Of a stretch of DNA of 64,000 nt, positions 12,601-21,654 are shown piece after piece. The notes beneath the pieces were generated by a model, which saw nothing but the letters and a program-made list of their open reading frames with translations, was not told the origin of the DNA and searched no databases. Every line of letters starts with the position of its first letter. The first letter of the stretch is position 1. The stretch is from Solen grandis (lineage: Eukaryota > Mollusca > Bivalvia > Adapedonta > Solenidae), in assembly GCA_021229015.1 (NCBI GenBank), contig CM037777.1, forward strand, positions 22,008,110 through 22,072,109, given 5' to 3'. The position numbers and the translations under genes are program-made.

Positions 12601-13144
12601 GCTGCAAATAACCTTAAAAGTCATGCTTTTAAAATGTTGATTTTTCGAAAATATTGGTTAAGTTTGACCGCATACTGTGGACAAACCATGCATTTCCCGA
12701 ATTCGCCACCCCATATATTTTGTGCGTATATGTCTTGCAGATCATATGCAACAAACAAAATTCTCCTATCTCATCTCTGAATAAAATGGGTAGGTTTTTG
12801 GTAGACCTACCCTTATTTCACAGTTTTTGCGAGATTCGAACTTTCAACCTCCTGTAGCACGAAAGTTTTATATACGCAAATTTTTGAAACCTATCATATT
12901 TTATTGGGCTATTTACAAGGAACATTGTGCAAAAACCGCATTTGAATCGGACCTCAAATAATGGAGATATTGCTTATTAAATATTTTCATATAAAACGCC
13001 CCCTGGCGGGAAAATCAAAACAAAAATGAAAATTATCTCGACGTTAGGATCATCTTCAAGTACGTGGTTATTACTGATAAAAGTTTCATAGATGTGGCTT
13101 TTCTCACCTCGGAGCTATGCCGTTCACAAAAAAGGGGAAGAAAA

Positions 13145-13148
<4 letters not shown>

Positions 13149-13181
<33 letters not shown>

Positions 13182-13187
13182 AGAACG
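13149..13187 (+). repeat. Poly(A) tract
   Basis: An almost pure run of A of nearly 40 bases inside the Helitron-like insert, directly before its terminal hairpin. Confidence 0.9.
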
Positions 13188-13573
13188 AGAACAATAGGTT
13201 TTCGCACAGCGATGCGAAAACCTAAAAATAGTTGAAATCTTGAAAATCATCTCTTCTGAAACCGCTGGACAGAATTTGATAAAACTTGGCATGTATGATC
13301 CTTGGGTGGGCCTCTACAAAAATTGCTCAAATAAAGTTGATCCATGAAGAACTCTGGTTGCCATGGCAACAAATAGAAAAAATAATTGAAAACTTTGAAA
13401 ATCATCTCCTCTGAAACAAATGGTCAGAATTTATTTTCCTTTGGCACAAATAGTCACCTCATGAATGTCTACCATAATTGCTAAAATAAAGTTGATCCCT
13501 TGAAAAATAAGGCCCCTAGGGGGATGGCTAATTTCCTTATATACTCTATATAGAAAACATCAAAATACTTTTT

Positions 13574-15188
13574 AGCTCACCTGAGCATAGCTCAGGGTGA
13601 GCTTTTGGGAGACTTGATTGTCCGTCGGCCGTCGGCCGTCGTCCGTCGGCCGTCGTCCGTCGTCCGTCAACAATTTGATGTTTACACACTAGAGGCCACA
13701 ATTTTGATCCAATCTTCCTCAAACTTGGTCAGAATGTTTGTCTTGATGATATCTTGAACCCTTTCGAAAATGGGTCAGGTTGGATCAAAAAGTAGGTCAG
13801 TAGGTCAAATCTTAAAAAAATCTTGTCGTCCGTCAACAATTTTGATGTTTACACACTAGAGGCCACAATTTTGATCCAATCTTCCTCAAACTTGGTCAGA
13901 ATGTTTGTCTTGATGATATCTTGAACCCTTTCGAAAATGGGTCAGGTTGGATCAAAAAGTAGGTCAGTAGGTCAAATCTTAGAAAAATCTTGTTTACACA
14001 CTAGAGGCCACAATTTTGATCCAATCTTCCTCAAACTTGGTCAGAATGTTTGTCTTGATGATATCTTGAACCCTTTCGAAAATGGGTCAGGTTGGATCAA
14101 AAGTAGGTCAGTAGGTCAAATCTTAGAAAAATCTTGTTTACACACTCGAGGCTACAATTTTGATCCAATCTTCCTCAAACTTGGTCAGAATGTTTGTCTT
14201 GATGATATCTTGAACCCTTTCGAAAATGGGCAGGGCCGGACCGAAAAGTAGGTCAGTAGGTCAAATCTTAGAAAAATCTTGTTTACACACTAGAGGCTAC
14301 AATTTTAATCCAATCTTCCTCAAACTTGGTCAGAATGTTTGTCTTGATGATATCTTGAACCCTTTCGAAAATGGGTCAGGTTGGATCAAAAAGTAGGTCA
14401 GTAGGTCAAATCTTAGAAAAATCTTGTCGTCCGTCAACAATTTTGATGTTTACACACTAGAGGCCACAATTTTGATCCAATCTTCCTCAAACTTGGTCAG
14501 AATGTTTGTCTTGATGATATCTTGAACCCTTTCGAAAATGGGTCAGGTTGGATCAAAAAGTAGGTCAGTAGGTCAAATCTTAGAAAAATCTTGTTTACAC
14601 ACTAGAGGCCACAATTTTGATCCAATCTTCCTCAAACTTGGTCAGAATGTTTGTCTTGATGATATCTTGAACCCTTTCGAAAATGGGCAGGGCCGGACCG
14701 AAAAGTAGGTCAGTAGGTCAAATCTTAGAAAAATCTTGTTTACACACTAGAGGCTACAATTTTAATCCAATCTTCCTCAAACTTGGTCAGAATGTTTGTC
14801 TTGATGATATCTTGAACCCTTTCGAAAATGGGCAGGGCCGGACCGAAAAGTAGGTCAATAGGTCAAATCTTAGAAAAATCTTGTTTAACCTAAAGGCACA
14901 TTTTGTAATCCAAACTTGGCAGATTGTTTGTCATGATGGATAGAAATGTAGATCAGTAGGTCAAATCTTAGAAAAATCTTGTTTATACTCTGAGGGCAAC
15001 ATTTTTGGTCCAATCATCCTCAAACTTTGGCAGAATGTTTGTCATGATGATATCTTTTGTGGATGGGGTCAGAAAATTCCTGAACATTGTTTCACCTCAT
15101 CATCTTAATTCTAAAGCAATCTGTTTTGTACAGGCAATGAATGATACTTTTCTCAGGTGAGCGATCTAGGGCCATCTTGGCCCTCTTG
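13574..15188 (+). mobile_element. AGCTCACC-family element nested in another copy
   Basis: Full element: AGCTCACCTGAGCATAGCTC at 13574, a GTCCGTCGGCCGTCG-rich 5' region, then about eight ~155 bp units (GAGGCCACAATTTTGATCC, CTTGATGATATCTTGAACCC, GGTCAGTAGGTCAAATC), ending CTCAGGTGAGCGATCTAGG, hairpin and CTCTTG at 15188. The flanks ...CTTTT and TTTCATGAAGCC join to give host interior sequence, indicating insertion between T residues without a longer duplication. Units repeat in blocks of two to three, suggesting segmental amplification. Confidence 0.8.
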
Positions 15189-16271
15189 TTTCATGAAGCC
15201 AGCTGTGAGAATTTAATTTCCTTTGGCCCAAGTGGTCACCTCATGAATGTATACCAATATGGCTAAAATAAAGTTAATTCCTAAAAAAATGAGGTCCCTA
15301 GGGGGTTGGCTAATTCCCTTATAGACTCTATATAGAAAACATCAAAATTCTTCTTCTGTGCAAAGGCCAATTTGGGGCCGAAATTTGGCCCAATCTACTC
15401 TTCAATACGCAATATTTTTCCCGATTTAGTGTGTTTCTGATTCCGTGATCCACCATTTTGGATTTAAATATTTGAACAAAATAACACTTATCGGTTTGCG
15501 AAAAGTGTTTTCAAAACAAAAAGATAACCCAAGAATTTATTAACTGGTTGAAATGAATGAGATTACATGACCGTCGATTGTCCAGTGTGTTTTAAGTTGC
15601 ATGATAATACTGTATTTTCTGAAAATGTTAGCGCTTGTGAATCACAACCGCACTGCTCCATAGAGTGTATAGGGATGGAATTACTATGGTGTCGAGAGTA
15701 TGTGGGACATTTAGGTAGAAAATTACTTCTAGGCTACTCATAGTTGTTTTGGCTGCTTTTTCCAGATTAAAAATGTTACTGATTTAACCTTTTCCTTCAT
15801 ATAGACTCATATTGACACTCTCAAAACCACATAAAATAGTCACAGTTAAACATTCCTTGTTACAGAAAACAATTGTTTCATTTTAAAATGCAGATGTACT
15901 CAGGTGAGCGTCTATGGCCCTTGGGCCTCTTGTTTAGGTACCGAACAGGTTTTTTTCTGGGCAAAAAGCAGGTTTTAATGATCAAAAAACCCAGTTTATA
16001 CTTACTTCTGTGTTTTTTCTTTTCCAAGAGTTGGTTTTTTCTGATTTTTTTCTTGCTAAAAAGTGGGTTTTAAAACCCACTTTTCCAAGAGTTCATTTTT
16101 TCTGAGCAAAAAAACCCCAAAAAACCCCACTTAAGATTTAATTTCAGCTCTGATAAGTTTCTTGTTTTAAATTGTTCACCCTTTGATCCTTCCAGTGAGT
16201 GGAGGGACGAGGTGTTGTATTGCAGTCTTGGACTGCATCATTTTATTAATAGGACATTTATTGCGTTGCAG

Positions 16272-16440
16272 GGAGGAGTTGATAGCATACTACAGTCAGT
16301 TGAGTGAGGAGGCAGCCAGACGGGAACAAAAAGCTCTGTGGAAGGTTCGCCGGGCCAAACTGGATCTGGCAAGGGCACAGTTCCTTAAGGATGAAGAGAA
16401 TCGTTGGGCCTCATTCATGGAAAGGGCAAAAACAGATCCT
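16272..16440 (+). CDS. Gene A, internal exon (coiled coil)
   Basis: Acceptor GCGTTGCAG ends at 16271; donor CCT|GTATGT at 16441. The first base G completes the Arg codon begun at 9164-9165. The peptide starts EELIAYYSQLSEEAARREQK and contains WKVRRAKLDLARAQFLKDEE and WASFMERAKTDP. It ends on a full codon, in phase with the last exon. The exon has clearly higher G+C than its surroundings. Confidence 0.75.
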
Positions 16441-17670
16441 GTATGTAGTTTTATCATTTTTTAGCTCAATTTTTTGTGGAGAAAAGTAAAGCTAGTTTTG
16501 TGACCCTCTCATCAGCATTGGTTAAGGTTAAGGGGTCCATTTCTCTAAAGCAGTCAAACATATTCACTTTAACTTGGAATACTTGTGCACTATTTAAAAG
16601 GAAATCAATTTGAAAAGGGCAGGTAACCCTAAAACAGTTTTGGCACAGTTATGCTCCATAATCAACTTAGAATTGTCTGTTTAAGTTTTGTGTTAAGGTT
16701 TCCGTTCAGGTCAATTTCTCAAAAACTATAAAAAATTCACTTTAAGGTTGGAATACTTGATCAGTTCAAATTTTGAAATCATTTCAAAAGTGCAAGTAAC
16801 TCTTAAATTCATTTTTGCACAATTCTGCCCTTATTTAACTTAGATTTTTCTTTGCTGTCCATTTTAAAGAAAATGTCAGATTCTCCTGAAACTTATATTC
16901 CATTATGACCATACAAGTTTTAATCTCAGTAAGTACTAAAGCTAGGGGATCAAAATATTCCACATGGATTTGGGTTTCATACCATATGTCACATGTTCTG
17001 TTTATGATTTTATTAGCCAGAAGTGATAATCATTTAAAGATGACAGGTCATATACAAAAATTAGTTGTTAACTTAAGCAGTCAAGGTCACAAGTATTCAA
17101 CACATGTGCTCTTACACTTTATAGATATTCATCCTGTGATACATTTGTGTTCTGCATCTAACTTTGTCATGCGATTTCGAAACTTTTTAAGTTACCTGAA
17201 GTAATCATCCTATGAAGAAGATGTTTCCCATTTCATCCCATTTTTTTTTTCAGAGCATAACTATTAAAGCTATGATTATGAAACTTCATTTGTTGATATA
17301 TATCATTTAGGAGAAGCATAGTGGGGTAGCATTGTTACTCTTCATTTTATGTTTTTATGCCTTCAAAGGGAAGTATATAGTAATTGCACAGCCCATCCAT
17401 CTTTTCCACTTCATGTCTGCTCTGTAACTCCTACTTGCATGAGTGGATTTTGAAGTAACCTGGTAGAAATGAGATGATGTTTTGTGATTAAGACCCAGGC
17501 TTGTGTTCAGTATGCCAAACTGTATGCAACCGGTCGCTAACAGACAGCTATGGAGTTGTTTTAGGACTATATACCATGCTGTTCACATGCACCTTATGCT
17601 GTAGCAGGGATGGCGAAATCCATTGTCCAAGTTGTCTAAGTCGTACATTTACAAGTAAATTTTCACTGTT
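16441..17670. other. Intron of gene A, no feature recognised
   Basis: A+T-rich intron with diverged short repeats (GTCAATTTCTCAAAAAC type, 16540-16870). No supported exon or RNA gene seen. Confidence 0.45.
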
Positions 17671-17671
17671 G

Positions 17672-18365
17672 ACTTGTCCGTGGACAACCAAAAATCAGAA
17701 ACCGTAGCAAAGATTTAAATTTAAAACTCTAAACTGCAGTATTTCAACTGTAAGAATATATATCCCTAACATGCGTCTGTCAAAGTTTATTTTTTGGCAT
17801 CTTACAAGATGATCTGCATATTAAACCATTCCGTTTTGACTGGTTTCGTTTTTAAAATGTTAAGTTGTGAAAATTCAAGATCAAAGTTAGCGCTTTAACG
17901 CACAGTCTATAATCGGTAAGTTTCTTGTCAAATGGATCGATTCCTTATTAAAAATCATCCCAAACAAGAAAAGGGGAAGAATATCCTGATCAGACACCAA
18001 AGAAAACAATAAAAGACTAAGATGAAAAATACAATAAAACAAAGCGTTAAAGATCATTTTAAGAATCATGCCTTAAAGATGATGGCTTGAGTCGTCAATG
18101 AGGCTAAGCGAAATGTCGAATTTGACAGCAAGAACAGATGCATAAGACAATTTTGCGGTGTTAAACAGTTTGATTGTTAAAAATGTTTCAAGTTTCAGTG
18201 TTAAGGCAGTTAATATAATGTTTTTTTTACATGCCTAAATTAATTTATTAAGAGTAGTAATAAAATTTTAATTATTTCCATATTTTATACAAATAGTTTT
18301 TCATAAAGTACGGACAAGTAGTGTTTTGCTAATGAAATTTCAATTTTGGTTGTCCATGGACAAGT
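17672..18365. mobile_element. Candidate fold-back/TIR element
   Basis: The left sequence ACTTGTCCGTGGACAACCAA (about 17672-17692) is matched in inverted orientation by TTGGTTGTCCATGGACAAGT at about 18344-18364. Each arm contains its own short palindrome (TGTCCNTGGACA). The interior is A+T-rich without coding. Target-site duplication not resolved. Confidence 0.4.
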
Positions 18366-18386
18366 AAATTAAAATGAGTTTTGCCC

Positions 18387-18404
18387 CCCCCCCCCCCCCC
18401 CCCC
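18387..18404 (+). repeat. Poly(C) tract
   Basis: A run of about 18 C residues (TTTTGCCCC... to CCCATATTT) directly after the fold-back candidate. Confidence 0.85.
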
Positions 18405-19208
18405 ATATTTACATATATAATGATTTTTAAATAACCTGGCACAAACAGGCTTCCAGATATGTGGCACATGAAGATCCACATCTCTAGCCATAAAAAGTTA
18501 TTTAGTCATATTAACCAAAAAGAGAAGATGGCCATGTCATACACATGACACAAGTTTTAATGTCAGGGCATTTGTCACAGTGGCTGTAACATGTCTTGTT
18601 TAGTAATTGCCCTTTTCAGCTCAGGATGAGCTATTTGCATTGATGAATGTCCGTTGTCCGTCCATCAGTTGTCCACAATTTGTTTGCACTGTAGCATCTT
18701 AATTTCTTAAGCAATCATCTTCAAACTTTGTGACAATGATTATTACCATAATCTTTTGGCCATATTCGATTATGGCTGATAACCAATTAGGTCAGGAGTT
18801 AAGCCTCTTTTAATTTTAAAAAATGCCAGATTTCACTTTGTTTGCACTCAAGCATATTCATTTCTTAAGCAATCATCTTCAAACTTTATGACAGTACTTA
18901 AAGCCATATTCTTTCAACCAATTTCGATTATGGCTGATATTGGCCAATAAGGTCAGGAGTTATACCTCTTTAATATGAAAAAAATGCCAGATTTCACTTT
19001 GTTTGGACTCAGGCATCCTCATTCCTTAAGTTATCATCCTCAAACTTCAAGACAATGTTTATAGCCATAATCTTTCGGCCAGTTTAGATAATGGCTGATA
19101 TCTTCCAAATGGACAGGAGTTTATAATTGCCTTTTGAATATTAAAAATTGCCACATTTCACATTGTTTGCACTCTTGCATCTTATTTCGTAGGCAGTCAT
19201 TTTCAAAC

Positions 19209-19426
19209 GAAGGGCGCCGTGGTCCACTGAAGGGCGCCGTGGTCCAGTGGAAACGTATCCGATTACGGATCCGAAGGTTGTGGGTTCGAACCCCGTTGGA
19301 GGCAAGAATTATTCATGACCTTCCCAGGCGCAAAGTACTGGTCCAACCCAGGAACCGTCGAGAGGGATTAGTATAAGTTGTAAGAACTTGTTTCTCAATC
19401 GACGTAAAATAAATAAGTTTAAACTA
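19209..19426 (+). mobile_element. tRNA-derived SINE
   Basis: A tRNA-like head at 19232-19303 is followed by ~110 bp of unrelated body (TTCCCAGGCGCAAAGTACTG, CCAACCCAGGAACCG) and an A+T-rich tail (AAAATAAATAAG). It is inserted in the repeat unit TTTCAAAC|TTTATGACAATG with a likely AAAC duplication. A short second copy of the head's first ~18 bases (19211-19228) lies just before it. Box A-like TGGTCCAGTGG and box B GGTTCGAACCC are present. Confidence 0.7.
19232..19303 (+). tRNA. tRNA-Arg(ACG)-like SINE head, probably not a functional tRNA
   Basis: The 72 bases can be laid out as a tRNA: box A TGGTCCAGTGG, anticodon loop TTACGGA (anticodon ACG), box B GGTTCGAACCC. The anticodon stem has a C-C mismatch and the acceptor stem pairs poorly. 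The downstream SINE body and tail argue that it is the Pol III promoter of a retroposon. Confidence 0.35.
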
Positions 19427-19947
19427 AACTTTATGACAATGTTTATAGCCATAATCTCTAGGCCAAGTTCGATTTTGGCTGATATCGGCCAATTTGGTTA
19501 GGAGTTATGCCCCTTTTAAAATTAAAATTTGCCAGATTTAACTTTGTTTGCACTCTAGCATCTTCTTTTCTTAAGCAATCATTATCAAACTATATAATTA
19601 TGTTGATTGCCATACTCTCCATGCCAAGTTCTACTATGGCAGATATTCATTTATCAGGTCAGGAGTTATGGCCAACATGACCTGTAGTCAAGATATTTGG
19701 TGTGTAATCTAGTGGACCACTACCAAGTGGCCTTGGGGTCAAAATTGGCCCCGCACCCAGGGGTCTGTTTGTTTTTTCTTTGGCTTAAATAGGAAAAACT
19801 AGAAAAATCTTCTTGTCAGAAACCACAAGGCCTGGAGTTTAATTAATCTTATGCAGGAATGTTCCATTCTCCTGACCATACACTGACAGCTATTGTTTTA
19901 GTGACAAACAAATATCCAGGGAGCATCATCTTTCTCCAACAGTTTTT

Positions 19948-20514
19948 AGCTCACCTGAGCACAACGTGCTCAAGGTGAGCTTTTGTGATCGCCCTTCGTC
20001 CGGCGTCCGTCGTGCGTTGTTCGTCAACAATTTGGCTTGTTAACACTCTAGAGGCCATATTTTTTGGCCAATCTTCATGAAACTTGGTCAGAATGATTGT
20101 CTCCATAAAATCTTGGACAAGTTCGAATTGGGTCATGTGGGGTCAAAAAGTAGGTAGAGGTCAAATCTTAGAAAACCTTGTTAACACTCTAGAGGCCACA
20201 TTGTTGGCCCAATCTTTATGAAACTTGGTCAAATGTTTGTTTCCATAAAATCTTGGACAATTTCGAATTTGGGTCATGTGGGGTTAAAAAGTAGATCATG
20301 AGGTCAAATCTTAGAAAAAACCTTGTTAACACTCTAGAGGCCACATTTTTGGCCCAATCTTTATGAAACCTGGTCAGAATGTTTGTTTGATAAAATCTTG
20401 GTCAAGCTCGAAAGTGGGTCATGTGATGTCAAAAAGTAGATCAATATGAAAAATCCAACATATGTTGCTCATTTATAATCAGGTGAGCAATTCAGGGCCA
20501 TCATGGCCCTCTTG
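19948..20514 (+). mobile_element. AGCTCACC-family element, full length (~567 bp)
   Basis: Starts AGCTCACCTGAGCACAACGT, then 5' hairpin, CCGGCGTCCGTCGTGCG and three ~155 bp units (CTCTAGAGGCCACATT, AAATCTTGGACAAGTT). Ends TCAGGTGAGCAATTC, hairpin and CTCTTG at 20514, only 84 bp before the last exon of gene A. Same subfamily as 1925-2479 and part of 26368-27514. Confidence 0.8.
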
Positions 20515-20598
20515 TTGTTTCTTTTGACCTTTGCAAAAATAAAACCTGTTCTTCCAGTAAAATCAACAAGTGATTTTAGTGAAATTTTTATCTTTCAG

Positions 20599-20796
20599 GA
20601 TTCTGTATGTGATAACGACCCCATACAAGTCCTTCCAGTTGACTCAGAGCAGGACATGCCAGGATGGGTCAAGAAGTCATGGGAGGGTGTTACACTGGAT
20701 ATGACCGGGGAGCAGGAGGTCATAGTTGCCTCAGATCTGGAGGGGAACCTGGAGAAAAACTTGCCTAAATGGGCCCAGAAGGGTTTGCAAAAGTGA
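20599..20796 (+). CDS. Gene A, terminal exon
   Basis: Acceptor ATCTTTCAG ends at 20598; reading frame continues from the previous exon and stops at TGA 20794-20796. The peptide begins DSVCDNDPIQVLPVDSEQDM, contains PGWVKKSWEGVTLDMTGEQE and ends KWAQKGLQK. The four exons chain in phase (0, 2, 0) and give about 207 C-terminal residues of a mostly helical, charged protein. I do not recognise the family; upstream exons lie before the window or in repeats. Confidence 0.75.
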   Translation, partial: DSVCDNDPIQVLPVDSEQDMPGWVKKSWEGVTLDMTGEQEVIVASDLEGNLEKNLPKWAQKGLQK

Positions 20797-20965
20797 AGTC
20801 TGATTTTGAACTTGTGGCCTGCTAACTCAATACAGTGAATAGTCTAGAAATTCTCTTAATTGACCCTCAGGACTCACATGTTTGACAAAATTAGAAACTT
20901 TAATATTTTATTGTTCAAAAAGAATTTTTTCCATATTTCAAAAATGTAATTTTTATTAGATACAG

Positions 20966-20985
20966 AATAAATAAAACAAATAAAT
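20966..20985 (+). terminator. Polyadenylation signals of gene A
   Basis: Overlapping AATAAATAAAACAAATAAA about 170 nt after the stop codon of gene A, inside an A+T-rich 3' UTR. Confidence 0.6.
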
Positions 20986-21147
20986 ATTTTTAAGAAATGT
21001 GTATTGTGTGCTATATATTCATTTCCTGAGATGAAATCATGCAATGAAAAATGCCTTTTTTGTCATACCAAATTAAGACTAGTGATTTTGCAGAAGGATG
21101 ACACATATCATTTGATAGTACAGTTAAGTGTTAACATATGTTACCAG

Positions 21148-21307
21148 GTATGGTATTAGTGTAAATAAGAGCCCCTCCCCAAGGAAACTACCACTTTCAC
21201 CGGGACAGCAGGCAGCAGGGAGATGCACCTCGGTACGTCGCAGCCTCGACTCATCCTTCACTGTCAATCAAGAAACAGAAGAATTGCCTCAAAGACCCAG
21301 TGTACAC
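21148..21307 (+). CDS. Gene B, upstream exon (Ser/Pro-rich)
   Basis: Acceptor TTACCAG ends at 21147 (weak tract), donor CAC|GTATGT at 21308. The peptide includes YGISVNKSPSPRKLPLSPGQ, RRSLDSSFTVNQETEELPQR and ends PSVH on a complete codon. The exon at 30132 starts on a complete codon, so the two can join. Higher G+C than flanks. The link to 30132 across ~8.8 kb of repeats is inferred from phase only. Confidence 0.5.
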
Positions 21308-21654
21308 GTATGTAGTAAAAGTAATGGCACAAAACTATTTAGCTGGAGATTTCCCCTTGTCAGGATTGTGATGATATGGTATAGTGGGTAATCTCTGGTG
21401 GCAATTTATTGCTGCAATTCTACAGTAAAAAAGACATTTTTTTGAGAATTTGAAAATTTTCAGAATGTACAGGCAATTTATTACAAGATCTTACTCCTGC
21501 TCTCTTTTATGTGTGAGAAAATGTTTGGAATTCATGATAAGTCAAAATTTTATAAAATGGAGTTATGATATATAGGTAATGATAGGTAATGTGAAATAAT
21601 GTAGTTCCAAATTTTTTTCTTTTCTTTTGTAAAGGGTCAGTTTAACAGTGCTTG

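Larger units (their letters stand above)
10621..13224 (+). mobile_element. Helitron-like non-autonomous insert with ~325 bp tandem array
   Basis: Left part starts near AGAACCGCAAAGCGGCACC; the right end is a strong hairpin, AGGTTTTCGCA...TGCGAAAACCT, whose last bases give CCTAA, compatible with a Helitron CTRR terminus. GGTTTTCGC occurs at both ends. A-runs (13149-13187) precede the right hairpin. No protein is encoded. The host element continues on both sides. Exact left boundary is uncertain by several bases. Confidence 0.55.
10251..15932 (+). mobile_element. AGCTCACC-family element carrying two nested insertions
   Basis: The 5' terminus AGCTCACCAGAGCACAAAG is at 10251 and the 3' terminus CAGGTGAGCGTCTATGG / hairpin GGCCCTTGGGCC / TCTTG ends near 15932. 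Family interior is at 10251-10620, 13225-13573 and 15189-15932. The pieces between are a Helitron-like insert (10621-13224) and a second copy of the same family (13574-15188). Interior units (CTGAAACCGCTGGACAGAAT, CAAATAAAGTTGATCCATG) match across the breaks, which shows one original element. Confidence 0.7.
18618..19680 (+). mobile_element. AGCTCACC-family fragment (5' diverged, no 3' end)
   Basis: A diverged 5' end, AGCTCAGGATGAGCTATT, then about five ~160 bp units (CTTAAGCAATCATCTTCAAAC, GGTCAGGAGTTATGCC, TTTCACTTTGTTTGCACTC) like those of 2808-4088. A SINE interrupts it at 19209-19426. No 3' hairpin terminus. Confidence 0.6.

Noticed and set aside
19232..19303. Functional tRNA-Arg gene
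   Set aside because: Poor acceptor pairing, an anticodon-stem mismatch, and a SINE body and tail attached directly downstream.
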